Assembly: GCA_045645805.1 (NCBI GenBank)
Contig: JAZRJL010000065.1
Coordinates: 1-20,371 of the forward strand
DNA from: SIG440 sp045645805
GTDB taxonomy: Bacteria > Bacillota > Clostridia > Monoglobales > Monoglobaceae
Length of the DNA: 20,371 nt
Reading direction: 5' to 3'
The notes under the pieces are model-generated. The model had not been told where the DNA came from, did no database searches, and saw only the letters and a program-made list of their open reading frames with translations. Both the position numbers and the translations under genes were made by a program. Below are positions 1-8,046 of this stretch, piece by piece. Every line of letters begins with the position of its first letter. Position 1 is the stretch's first letter.

Positions 1-150
1 GCAAAACTGGTTGGCGGAACATTGCCGATTCTTGTTAAACGACTTGGTTTTGACCCGGCAGTTATGGCAAGTCCTTTTGTAACAACAATTATTGATGCGA
101 TTTCCCTGATGATTTATTTTGAGATCGCGATGAATATTTTAAACTTATAA
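1..150 (+). CDS. mgtE: Magnesium transporter MgtE, C-terminal end (partial)
   Basis: The frame is open from the first base to a TAA at 148-150, so only the last 49 residues are present and the start lies outside the window. The translated tail, with stretches such as GGTLPIL, FDPAVMASPF and TTIIDAISLMIYF, matches what I recall of the final transmembrane segments of MgtE Mg2+ channels, where a DPA-x-x-(S/A)-P-x-x-T motif lies in the pore-lining region. MgtE is a homodimeric inner-membrane Mg2+ channel gated by cytoplasmic N and CBS domains, which would be upstream of the window. A strong palindromic terminator starts 4 nt after the stop. The identification rests on this short tail only. Confidence 0.8.
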   Translation, partial: AKLVGGTLPILVKRLGFDPAVMASPFVTTIIDAISLMIYFEIAMNILNL

Positions 151-153
151 TTT

Positions 154-192
154 AAAATACCCCATACAACAATTGTTGTATGGGGTATTTTT
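154..192. terminator. Bidirectional terminator, perfect 38-bp palindrome
   Basis: Positions 154-172 are the exact reverse complement of 173-191, centred on CAATTG. The outer ends are AAAA/TTTT, so an RNA hairpin with a U-tract forms on either strand. It sits between the stop of the mgtE-like gene (150) and the stop of the convergent MATE gene (201) and can serve both. Confidence 0.85.
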
Positions 193-200
193 GTTGGTCT

Positions 201-1562
201 TTATTGTTCAAGTGGTTTTGATTTAAACACTTTTCTTTGTATGATTATGTAAGCAATCGAAATCGCGATTGATGAAGCAGCCCATGAAATTGGGTATGCG
301 GTATATACCATGTTAAGTGTGGGATTAAAGGGGTAAGCTGTATACATCCATACAATTCGTAAAATGCAAATACAAAAAGCATTAATAACAGTTGGAACAA
401 CAGCGCGACCCATACCCTTTAAAACACCGTTCAGAACCTGGTTGGGAATAAGAAGCATATAACTTCCTGCAACTATTTCAAGCTTGATAATACCCATTTT
501 TATAACTTCGGTTCGAGAATTGTTGTCGGTGAAAAGTCCGATAAGTGTTTCCCCGTACAGCTTAATGCCCAATAAAAAGAGTGCTGAGGAAATAAAAGAA
601 ATTACAAGGGCAGTTTTTGTTACAGAGGAGATACGTTTGTATTTCTGTGCTCCCATATTTTGTCCTACAAAGCTTACAAGACCCTGTTCTGCCGCCGAAA
701 GTAACAAAAAACCATAAGCCTCGATGTTTGATGCGGCTGCACTGCCTGCTATTGCGGCTTTTCCAAAGGAATTAATTGCCGATTGAATTATCACGTTTGA
801 GAGGCCGAACATAATTCCGTTAAGACCTGACGGAATACCTGTAGCGGCAATGCGGCCAAGCTCACGGGTATGAAATCTTAATTTCCTGAGAAAGACTTTA
901 AATTCTGATTGAGTATGCAGCAAAATCCAAATTACAACAATAGCAGAAAAAATCTGTGATGCAATTGTTCCAAGAGCAACACCAAGCACGCCCATTTTAA
1001 AGCCTATTACGCAGATAAGATTCAGGGCAACGTTAATAAGTCCTGCGATAATAAGTATATAAAGCGGCCTTTTTGTATCACCGGCGGCACGAAGAATTGC
1101 CGCCCCGAAGTTGTAAAGCATTGATGCAGGAGAACCAAGAAAAATTACCTGCATATAAAGGGTTGCACCATCAATTACATCTGATGGAGTACCAAGCAAT
1201 TTAAGAAGCGGTCTAGAATAAACATAACCGATAAAGGCTAAAAATATTCCTGATACCAATGCAAGAAGGATGGAGGAGTGTATAGCCTTTTGAAGACCGT
1301 CTTTGTTATCTGCACCATACAGTCTTGCACATACAACGTTTGTACCAACGGAAAGTCCTAAAAACAAATGCAGAATAAGATTTGTCAAAGACGAGGTTGA
1401 ACCAACTGCGGCAAGTGCTGTATCTCCCGCAAACATACCTACAACCATTGTATCGGCTGTATTGTAAAGCTGCTGAATGATGCCCGACAGAATAATCGGA
1501 ATTAAAAAACACACATATTTTTTTGTTACTGAACCTTGAGTTAAATCTGTACCCAATTTCAT
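201..1562 (-). CDS. MATE family efflux transporter
   Basis: A 453-residue, highly hydrophobic protein with the usual length and about 12 predicted membrane segments of MATE (multidrug and toxin extrusion) transporters. The N-terminus carries the family pattern: a short polar lead, a first helix, then QQLYNTADTMVVG close to residue 30, and GTPSDV and GLINVALN further on. MATE proteins export cationic drugs or metabolites in exchange for Na+ or H+; this one is closest to the DinF/YoeA/MepA side of the family by eye, and its substrate cannot be read from sequence. The ATG at 1562 is preceded by an AGGAAG ribosome-binding site. The clpE-like gene ends only 27 nt upstream on the same strand with no terminator between, so the two are probably cotranscribed. 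The gene ends beside the shared terminator at 154-192. Confidence 0.93.
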   Translation of the reverse strand: MKLGTDLTQGSVTKKYVCFLIPIILSGIIQQLYNTADTMVVGMFAGDTALAAVGSTSSLTNLILHLFLGLSVGTNVVCARLYGADNKDGLQKAIHSSILLALVSGIFLAFIGYVYSRPLLKLLGTPSDVIDGATLYMQVIFLGSPASMLYNFGAAILRAAGDTKRPLYILIIAGLINVALNLICVIGFKMGVLGVALGTIASQIFSAIVVIWILLHTQSEFKVFLRKLRFHTRELGRIAATGIPSGLNGIMFGLSNVIIQSAINSFGKAAIAGSAAASNIEAYGFLLLSAAEQGLVSFVGQNMGAQKYKRISSVTKTALVISFISSALFLLGIKLYGETLIGLFTDNNSRTEVIKMGIIKLEIVAGSYMLLIPNQVLNGVLKGMGRAVVPTVINAFCICILRIVWMYTAYPFNPTLNMVYTAYPISWAASSIAISIAYIIIQRKVFKSKPLEQ

Positions 1563-1589
1563 TCAAAACACTTCCTGAAACTACAAAGA

Positions 1590-3950
1590 TTATTTTTTAT
1601 CAACAGTTAAAGAAATATTTCCGTCCTTTGCGTCAATAAATGCTGTACTGTTTTCGCAAAGCTCACCTGTTATATAGCTTTGTGCAAGCTTGTCTTCAAT
1701 ATTTCGTTCGATATAACGTCTCATTGGTCTTGCCCCATATTGCGGATTGTAGCCACCATCACATACAAGCTGTTTTGCAGTATCGGTAACTTCAAGGGTA
1801 ATACCCTTTTCGGCTATACCTTTTGCAAGCTCGGCAAGCATTAAATCAGCAATTTTCAGTAATTCGTCTTTTGTAAGCTGGTCAAATACAACAATCTCGT
1901 CAATTCTGTTTAAAAATTCCGGTCTGAATATCTGACGCAGTGCTTTTTCGGCTTTGGCTTTTGAGGATGAATTGCTATCTGTCCCAAAGCCTGCAATGCT
2001 TGCTGAATCGGTGCTTCCGGCATTTGACGTCATAACAATTATGGTATCCTCAAATGAAACGGTTTTGCCGTGGCTGTCGGTTATTCTGCCGTCGTCAAGT
2101 ATTTGCAAAAGCATATTAAATACGTCAGGATGTGCCTTTTCAATTTCGTCAAACAGAATAACAGAATATGGATGACGGCGTACTCTTTCGGTAAGCTGAC
2201 CTGCATCGTCATAGCCCACATATCCAGGAGGCGAGCCGATAAGCTTTGATGCCGAATGCTTTTCCATAAATTCGGACATATCAAAGCGGATAAGGGCATC
2301 CTCGGTTGAAAAGACTTCTTTTGCAATCTGTTTTACAAGTTCGGTTTTACCAACACCTGTTGGACCTACAAAAATGAAGGAGGCAGGTCTGCGTTTAAGG
2401 CTGAGCCCGGCACGCTTACGTCTTATTCCGCGGGCAACGGCTGATACAGCGTCATCCTGACCAATCAAATTTTTGTGAAGCTTTTCTTCAAGATTAACAA
2501 GGTTGTTGGTTTCAAATTCGGTTATTCCCTTTACGGGGATTTTTGTCCAGTTTTCAATTACTGCAGCCAAGTCCTCGGCAGTAAGCTCGATATCAACCGA
2601 AGATTCTTTAAGCTTCTTAAGCTCGGCTTCAATTTTGCATTCACGGCTTTTAAGCTCGGCAAGCTTTTCGTAGTTTTCAGCAGGAATATTTTCTGCCTTT
2701 GCATTTTCAGCTTCAAGCTCTGCTTGAGCATCAGTTACGGTTTTAAGCTCAGCTTCAAGCTTGGCAATGTCAACAAGGGCGGTGTTGCCAAGATTTGCTT
2801 TTGATGCTGCCTCGTCAATTACATCTATTGCCTTATCAGGCAAAAATCTGTCGGTAATGTATCTTTTTGAAAGAACTGCTGCACAGCGGATGATGTCATC
2901 CGAAATCTTAACCTTGTGATAATTTTCGTAGTATTCCTTGATACCCTTTAAAATCTCAATTGTTTCTTCCACAGACGGTTCTTCAACCAGTACAGATTGA
3001 AAGCGGCGTTCAAGGGCACTGTCCTTTTCAATATATTTGCGGTATTCCTCCAATGTTGTTGCTCCGATTATCTGTATTTCACCACGGGAAAGTGCAGGCT
3101 TTAAAATGTTTCCTGCATTCATTGCACCCTCGGCATCTCCTGCCTTGGTAAGAATATGCACCTCGTCAATTACAAGAATAATGTTACCAAGAGCCTTAAC
3201 TTCACCGATAAGGCTTTTAAGGCGGGACTCAAACTGACCACGGAACTGTGTTCCTGCAACCATTGCTGCCATATCAATCAGGTAGATTTCATAACCAAGC
3301 AGCTTTGCGGGAACATCGCCTTCAACAATTTTTAAAGCAAGACCCTCGGCGATTGCGGTTTTACCAACACCTGGCTCACCCAAAAGAACAGGGTTGTTTT
3401 TTGTACGGCGGTTAAGAATTTGAGAAACCCTTGCCATTTCGGCTTCTCTGCCGATTACACGGTCAATTTCGCCATTTTTAGCCTTTGCTGTAAGGTTGGT
3501 ACCGTACATATTAAGAAACTTACGTTTTTTGTCACTTTTCTTTGTTTTTTCCTTTTCGTCGGAGTGTTTTTCAGAGCCTTTTTCTGCATTGCCCTGCTGT
3601 GGATTTCCACCAAACATATTTGAAAGGAATGAGAGGGGAGATTTTTTTGTTGCTCCGCCGTCCTCGGCATCGTCAAATTCTCCGCCCAGCTCACCAAACA
3701 TTTCACCAAGCATTGACGGGTCAAAGTCGCCTGTTTCACTCATATCCTGCATCATACGCAAAGATTCGCTGTTCATATTATCAAATTCCTCGGGACTGAT
3801 ACCAAGACTTTTAATCATATCAGTAACAGCACCAATATTAAGCTCCTTCGCACATGAAAGACAGTAGCCTTCATTTACCTGTTTGCCGTCAGGCTCAAGA
3901 CGGTTTATAAATACAACCGCCATATTCTTTTTACATCTTACGCAAAGCAT
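1590..3950 (-). CDS. clpE: ClpE-like AAA+ unfoldase of the Clp protease (zinc-finger type)
   Basis: A 786-residue double-AAA+ Hsp100 protein that would unfold substrates and feed them to ClpP in the cytoplasm. Residues 3-33 form a four-cysteine zinc finger (C3, C6, C30, C33), which replaces the double Clp-N domain and is the hallmark of ClpE. A charged, Lys-rich linker (about 100-145) follows. AAA1 has Walker A GEPGVGKT at 191-198, pore loop GTQFRG at 233-238 and Walker B DE at 262-263. A coiled-coil middle region covers about 394-450. AAA2 has Walker A GPTGVGKT at 529-536, pore loop GYVGY at 576-580 and Walker B DE at 601-602. AGF at 653-655 lies where ClpP-docking loops of this family have a hydrophobic-Gly-Phe tripeptide. 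It is longer than B. subtilis ClpE because of the linker. The ATG is preceded by GGAGG. I found no CtsR-type repeat upstream, so heat-shock control is not supported. Confidence 0.92.
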   Translation of the reverse strand: MLCVRCKKNMAVVFINRLEPDGKQVNEGYCLSCAKELNIGAVTDMIKSLGISPEEFDNMNSESLRMMQDMSETGDFDPSMLGEMFGELGGEFDDAEDGGATKKSPLSFLSNMFGGNPQQGNAEKGSEKHSDEKEKTKKSDKKRKFLNMYGTNLTAKAKNGEIDRVIGREAEMARVSQILNRRTKNNPVLLGEPGVGKTAIAEGLALKIVEGDVPAKLLGYEIYLIDMAAMVAGTQFRGQFESRLKSLIGEVKALGNIILVIDEVHILTKAGDAEGAMNAGNILKPALSRGEIQIIGATTLEEYRKYIEKDSALERRFQSVLVEEPSVEETIEILKGIKEYYENYHKVKISDDIIRCAAVLSKRYITDRFLPDKAIDVIDEAASKANLGNTALVDIAKLEAELKTVTDAQAELEAENAKAENIPAENYEKLAELKSRECKIEAELKKLKESSVDIELTAEDLAAVIENWTKIPVKGITEFETNNLVNLEEKLHKNLIGQDDAVSAVARGIRRKRAGLSLKRRPASFIFVGPTGVGKTELVKQIAKEVFSTEDALIRFDMSEFMEKHSASKLIGSPPGYVGYDDAGQLTERVRRHPYSVILFDEIEKAHPDVFNMLLQILDDGRITDSHGKTVSFEDTIIVMTSNAGSTDSASIAGFGTDSNSSSKAKAEKALRQIFRPEFLNRIDEIVVFDQLTKDELLKIADLMLAELAKGIAEKGITLEVTDTAKQLVCDGGYNPQYGARPMRRYIERNIEDKLAQSYITGELCENSTAFIDAKDGNISLTVDKK

Positions 3951-4011
3951 AAGCTTACCTCCGTATTTAAAGCATTTATAATCAATGTAAATTACTAAAC
4001 CATATTAAGTA

Positions 4012-4040
4012 AGTATACCACAAACCATTTGTCAATTCAA
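4012..4040 (-). promoter_or_regulatory. Sigma-A-type promoter for the clpE-like gene
   Basis: On the reverse strand, TTGAAT (4035-4040) and TATACT (4012-4017) are separated by exactly 17 bp, about 60 nt upstream of the start codon. No CtsR heptamer repeat or CIRCE inverted repeat is visible around it. Confidence 0.6.
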
Positions 4041-4110
4041 TGCTTTTTTCCTGTCTTTTGAAAAAGTTATTAAAAAGTTACTAAAAATTCAAAGAATTTT
4101 CACAAATTAC

Positions 4111-4139
4111 TTTACAAATTCCAAATTTTCCTGTAAAAT
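4111..4139 (+). promoter_or_regulatory. Sigma-A-type promoter for ileS
   Basis: TTTACA (4111-4116) and TAAAAT (4134-4139) are separated by 17 bp, giving a leader of about 45 nt before the ileS ATG at 4194. The leader is too short for a T-box riboswitch, and I see no T-box sequence, although aminoacyl-tRNA synthetase genes in Firmicutes often have one. An AGGAGG ribosome-binding site is at 4181-4186. Confidence 0.65.
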
Positions 4140-4193
4140 GATTAAGTATGTTAATTTGAAAATTACTCTTACATATATTCAGGAGGTCATAAA

Positions 4194-7100
4194 ATGTACG
4201 ATAAAGTATCAACCGACCTGTCCTTTGTGGACAGAGAGAAAGATATCGTCAAGTTCTGGAAAGATAACGATATCTTTAAAAAGAGTATCGAAAACCGCAA
4301 AGGCGGTGAGGTTTATACCTTTTTCGACGGTCCGCCTACCGCAAACGGCAAGCCTCATATAGGTCATGTATTGACCCGTGTAATCAAGGACCTTGTTCCC
4401 CGTTACCGTACAATGAAGGGTTACAGTGTGCAGAGAAAAGCAGGCTGGGACACACATGGTCTTCCCGTTGAGCTTGAGGTTGAAAAACAGCTTGGTATCA
4501 GCGGTAAGCCTCAGATTGAAAACTACGGTATTGAGGACTTTGTTAAAAAATGTAAGGACAGTGTGTTTACCTACCAGAGCGAATGGGAGGAAATGAGTGA
4601 CCGTGTTGGTTATTGGGCTGATATGGAAAATCCTTATGTTACCTACCACAATGACTATATTGAATCTGTTTGGTGGGCACTTAAAACCATCTGGGACAAA
4701 AAGCTCCTTTATAAAGGTCACAAAATTATGCCATATTGTCCCCGTTGCGGTACCTCGCTTTCAAGCCATGAGGTTGCACAGGGCTACAAGGATGTAAAGG
4801 AAGCATCTTTAATTGCAAAGTTCATTGTAAAGGGAAAGACAAACGAATATATCTTAGCATGGACAACCACACCATGGACACTTCCGTCAAACGTGGCACT
4901 TTGTGTAAACCCAAGCGAAACCTATGTTAAAATAAAGGTTGAAAACGAAACATATATTCTTGCCGAGGCACTTCTTGAGTCAGTAATCAAGTCTGAATAC
5001 GAGATCATTGAAAAATACATCGGTACAGACCTCTGCGGTCTTGAGTATGAGCCTTTGTTCACCTTTGCAAAGCCTGACAGAAAGGCATACTTTGTTGTTG
5101 CCGACAACTATGTTACAATGAGTGATGGTACAGGTATCGTTCATATAGCACCTGCTTTCGGTGAAGACGACTCAAGGGTGGGCAAGGAAAACGATTTACC
5201 CTTTGTTAACCTTGTTAATCCTCAGGGTAAGTTTGTAGATGCAGTTGAACCCTGGAAGGGTATGTTTGTAAAGGATGTAGACAAGCTTGTTATCCGTGAC
5301 CTTCGTGACAGAGGACAGCTTTTCGAGGTTATTGACTTTGAACACAGCTATCCTTTCTGCTGGAGATGTGATACACCGCTTCTCTACTACGCTTGCGACA
5401 CCTGGTTTATCAAGATGTCAGCTGTCCGTGACAGACTTCTTGCAAACAACGAAACAGTAAACTGGATGCCTGACAACATCAAGCACGGCAGATTTGGCAA
5501 CTTCCTTGAAAATGTAATTGACTGGGGACTTTCACGTTCAAGATACTGGGGAACACCCCTTCCTATCTGGCAGTGTGAATGCGGTCATCACGAATGTATC
5601 GGCTCGATTGAGGAGCTTAAAGCCAAGGGTATTGATGTACCTGATGATATCGAGCTTCACAAACCCTATGTTGATAATGTATATCTCAAGTGCGAAAAGT
5701 GCGGCGGAAAGATGAAGAGAGTATCCGATGTTATTGACTGCTGGTTTGACTCAGGCTCAATGCCGTTTGCACAGTGGCATTATCCATTTGAAAATAAGGA
5801 AATGTTTGAGCAGAACTTCCCTGCTGACTTTATAAGTGAAGCAATTGACCAGACAAGAGGATGGTTCTATACCCTTATTGCGATTTCAACACTTTTGTTT
5901 GACAAATCACCATATAAGAATGTTATTGTTCTTGGTCACGTTCAGGATAGAGATGGACGCAAGATGTCGAAACATATAGGCAATGTTGTTAACCCGTGGG
6001 ATGTCCTCAATAAGCAGGGCTCTGATGCGGTAAGATGGTATTTCTATTCAAACAGTGCACCGTGGCTTCCTAACCGTTTCCATGACGAGGCTGTTTCAGA
6101 GTCACAGAGAAAGTTCCTTGGTACACTTTGGAACACATATGCATTCTATGTGCTTTATGCGGATATTGACAAGTTTGACCCAACAAAATATACTCTTGAC
6201 AAGTCAAAGCTTACACTTCTTGATAAGTGGATTTTGTCAAAGCTTAACGGCGTAATCAGAACCGTTGATGAATATCTTGAAAACTACAAGGTTACAGAGG
6301 CAACACGTGTTATTCAGGAATTTACAGATGAACTTTCAAACTGGTATGTTCGCCGCAGCAGAGAAAGATTTTGGGCAAGTGAGCTTACTGATGACAAGAT
6401 TTGTGCATATATGACCCTTTACACAGTTCTTACCGAATTCTCAAAGGTATGTGCACCATTCATTCCGTTTATGACCGAAATGATTTACAGAAACCTTGTC
6501 CTCAATGTTGATAAGAATGCACCCGAGAGTATTCATCTTTGCGACTTTCCCGTGGCAAATAGCGAATTTGATTTTGCTGAAATTGAAGCTGAAATGGATG
6601 CTGCAAGAAAGATAGTAATCCTTGGCCGTGCTTGCCGTAACGCAGCAAATATTAAAAACAGACAGCCTATTGCAAAGATATTTGTTCAGACAAATGAGAA
6701 GCTTGATGATGTATACCGTGACATTATTTTAGATGAGCTTAACGTAAAAGAACTTGAAGTGACCGAAGATGCAAGTGCGTTTATCTCATACAACTTCAAG
6801 CCACAGCTTAAGACAATGGGCCCCAAGTACGGCAAGATTGTAAGAGCTATATTTGAAGAAGTAAACAAGATGTCAGGCAGCCAGGTTATGGCAACCCTTA
6901 ATGCAGGCGAGCTTGTAAGACTTAACGTTGAGGGTACAGACGTTGAGTTCGGCATTGATGATGTACTGGTTGAAACACTCCAGAAAGACGGGTTTGTTTC
7001 AGACAGCGATTCGCTTTATACTGTTGTTCTTGATACAAACCTTACAGATGAGCTTATTGAAGAAGGTTTTGTAAGAGAAGTATTAAGTAAAATCCAGACA

Positions 7101-7304
7101 ATGCGTAAGGACAGCGGTTTTGAGGTTCAGGACAACATCAAGGTTTGCTATTTTGGCAGTGATAAGATTGATGCAATCATTAAAGCCAATAAGGACGAGA
7201 TTTCAGCACAGTCACTTGCTGTTTCTATTGAATGTGCCGAGAACGACGGCAAGGAATGGAATATTAACGGTGAAAAAGTAAAGATTTTGGTAGAAAAGGC
7301 GTAA
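4194..7304 (+). CDS. ileS: Isoleucyl-tRNA synthetase, type 2
   Basis: A 1036-residue class Ia aminoacyl-tRNA synthetase that charges tRNA-Ile with isoleucine in the cytoplasm. The HIGH signature is at residues 55-58 within TANGKPHIGH, and the second signature is KMSKH at 590-594. Two cysteine groups in the catalytic half (C182/C185 and C461, C463, C500, C503) look like zinc ribbons. The editing domain lies between about 200 and 390, with the pattern WTTTPWTLPSN typical of the family. The length and motif context fit the eukaryote-like type 2 IleRS found in many clostridia, rather than the roughly 930-residue type 1 enzyme with a C-terminal zinc finger. By family knowledge, type 2 enzymes are often less sensitive to mupirocin; I cannot test that here. 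It is a single-gene unit with its own promoter and a terminator right after the stop. Confidence 0.97.
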   Translation: MYDKVSTDLSFVDREKDIVKFWKDNDIFKKSIENRKGGEVYTFFDGPPTANGKPHIGHVLTRVIKDLVPRYRTMKGYSVQRKAGWDTHGLPVELEVEKQLGISGKPQIENYGIEDFVKKCKDSVFTYQSEWEEMSDRVGYWADMENPYVTYHNDYIESVWWALKTIWDKKLLYKGHKIMPYCPRCGTSLSSHEVAQGYKDVKEASLIAKFIVKGKTNEYILAWTTTPWTLPSNVALCVNPSETYVKIKVENETYILAEALLESVIKSEYEIIEKYIGTDLCGLEYEPLFTFAKPDRKAYFVVADNYVTMSDGTGIVHIAPAFGEDDSRVGKENDLPFVNLVNPQGKFVDAVEPWKGMFVKDVDKLVIRDLRDRGQLFEVIDFEHSYPFCWRCDTPLLYYACDTWFIKMSAVRDRLLANNETVNWMPDNIKHGRFGNFLENVIDWGLSRSRYWGTPLPIWQCECGHHECIGSIEELKAKGIDVPDDIELHKPYVDNVYLKCEKCGGKMKRVSDVIDCWFDSGSMPFAQWHYPFENKEMFEQNFPADFISEAIDQTRGWFYTLIAISTLLFDKSPYKNVIVLGHVQDRDGRKMSKHIGNVVNPWDVLNKQGSDAVRWYFYSNSAPWLPNRFHDEAVSESQRKFLGTLWNTYAFYVLYADIDKFDPTKYTLDKSKLTLLDKWILSKLNGVIRTVDEYLENYKVTEATRVIQEFTDELSNWYVRRSRERFWASELTDDKICAYMTLYTVLTEFSKVCAPFIPFMTEMIYRNLVLNVDKNAPESIHLCDFPVANSEFDFAEIEAEMDAARKIVILGRACRNAANIKNRQPIAKIFVQTNEKLDDVYRDIILDELNVKELEVTEDASAFISYNFKPQLKTMGPKYGKIVRAIFEEVNKMSGSQVMATLNAGELVRLNVEGTDVEFGIDDVLVETLQKDGFVSDSDSLYTVVLDTNLTDELIEEGFVREVLSKIQTMRKDSGFEVQDNIKVCYFGSDKIDAIIKANKDEISAQSLAVSIECAENDGKEWNINGEKVKILVEKA

Positions 7305-7316
7305 ATAAAAGAAGAG

Positions 7317-7345
7317 CCGCCGTGCAGACTATGCACGGCGGTTTT
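7317..7345. terminator. Terminator of ileS, shared with the convergent cysteine-rich genes
   Basis: A 10-bp GC-rich stem (7317-7326 with 7332-7341, CCGCCGTGCA/TGCACGGCGG) has a 5-nt loop and is followed by TTTT. It starts 13 nt after the ileS stop. On the reverse strand the same hairpin is followed by a pyrimidine-rich stretch and may also end the small reverse-strand genes. Confidence 0.85.
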
Positions 7346-7353
7346 AGTTTTGC

Positions 7354-7470
7354 TTAGCAGCCACAACCGCAACCGCAAGATGATGCAGTGCTTGTGCCGT
7401 TACCGCAACAGCAGCTGATTAAAAGAATCAAAACGATGATCCAAAGACAGTTGTTATCGCCGAAACACAT
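7354..7470 (-). CDS. Small cysteine-rich single-pass membrane peptide (38 aa), copy 2
   Basis: A 38-residue reading frame beginning MCFGDNNCLWIIV and ending in alternating CGCGCGC. A single hydrophobic helix (about residues 9-19) separates a short Cys-containing N-terminus from a Cys/Gly-rich tail; 9 of 38 residues are cysteine. The ATG at 7470 has a strong AGGGGGTG ribosome-binding site 7 nt upstream, which is why I prefer this start to a longer upstream frame that overlaps the sister gene. It shares the GxNNCLWII core with the neighbouring 49-residue peptide, so the two are tandem paralogs. Similar peptides are common and unnamed in clostridia, some annotated as high-cysteine proteins. A metal-binding, redox or spore-coat role is possible, but nothing in the sequence decides this. 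Confidence 0.75.
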   Translation of the reverse strand: MCFGDNNCLWIIVLILLISCCCGNGTSTASSCGCGCGC

Positions 7471-7513
7471 ACTTTTGCACCCCCTTTCAAAAGATGTAAT
7501 TTTTCTGTTTTGC

Positions 7514-7663
7514 TTAGTCGCAGCAGCAGTTGTCGTTTGGTGTAACGATACCGCAGCCGTTTGAGCGGCCGTAGTTGTTGCCGCAACCACAGCTGCAAAC
7601 GAGAAGAAGGATAATAATAATCCAAAGACAATTATTTCCTCCGCATCCACCGAAGCATCCCAT
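7514..7663 (-). CDS. Small cysteine-rich single-pass membrane peptide (49 aa), copy 1
   Basis: A 49-residue frame: MGCFGGCGGNNCLWIIII, then a short hydrophobic run to LLV, then a Cys/Gly/Asn-rich tail ending NCCCD. It contains ten cysteines. The ATG at 7663 is preceded by an optimal AGGAGGTG ribosome-binding site (7673-7680). The core GGNNCLWII-hydrophobic-CxC is shared with the downstream 38-residue peptide 43 nt away, and each has its own strong ribosome-binding site, so they form a two-gene tandem unit. The gene lies convergent to ileS and divergent from murT. Export or membrane insertion by the single helix is inferred. No function is known to me, and a spore-envelope protein is one possibility given spo0A nearby in the genome. 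Confidence 0.78.
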   Translation of the reverse strand: MGCFGGCGGNNCLWIIIILLLVCSCGCGNNYGRSNGCGIVTPNDNCCCD

Positions 7664-7680
7664 ACTTTTCAGCACCTCCT

Positions 7681-8046
7681 GATGAATATTTTATTTCTGA
7701 ATCAGATTTGTCAGGGAGTTCTTTTTGACATTGTTTAATTTGTAGGTATACTGTATTATACGCCCATATTAAAAAGGTGTGATTTGTCCACTTTAATTTT
7801 TTATTTATTTGACAATAAATGCTCCGTGTGATACAATTTCAATATTAATAATGTTTTGTGCAGGATGTTGAAATTATAATTAATGATACGAGTCTAACGC
7901 AGAATATGTCATAATTTGTCGTTTACACGAAATAAAGAGAATATTAATGAATACTTGTGAATTTGTATAAACTATTTTTTAGTTTGTTTTTACTTAATTC
8001 CGTTATTACAGATAAAGTATATAAATTTTGCAAAAGGAGAAGAATT
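7681..8046. promoter_or_regulatory. Divergent control region: cysteine-rich peptides (-) / murT (+)
   Basis: This 366-bp AT-rich stretch holds no gene I can support. The clear element is a forward promoter, TTGACA (7809-7814), 17 bp, TACAAT (7832-7837), giving murT a leader of about 200 nt. On the reverse strand there is a TATAAT at 7755-7760 that could be the -10 of the cysteine-rich genes, but it has no good -35, so another sigma factor or an activator may be used. I see no riboswitch fold in the long murT leader by eye. Confidence 0.55.

Noticed and set aside
3951..4193. Looked for a T-box riboswitch before ileS and for CtsR/CIRCE sites before the clpE-like gene.
   Set aside because: The ileS leader from the predicted promoter is only about 45 nt with no T-box core, and no CtsR heptamer repeats or CIRCE inverted repeat is present.
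7354..7650. A 98-residue reverse-strand frame beginning MDAEEIIVF.
   Set aside because: Its first 60 residues are the wrong frame of the 49-aa cysteine-rich gene and have no ribosome-binding site. Only its last 38 residues, from the ATG at 7470, are a real gene.
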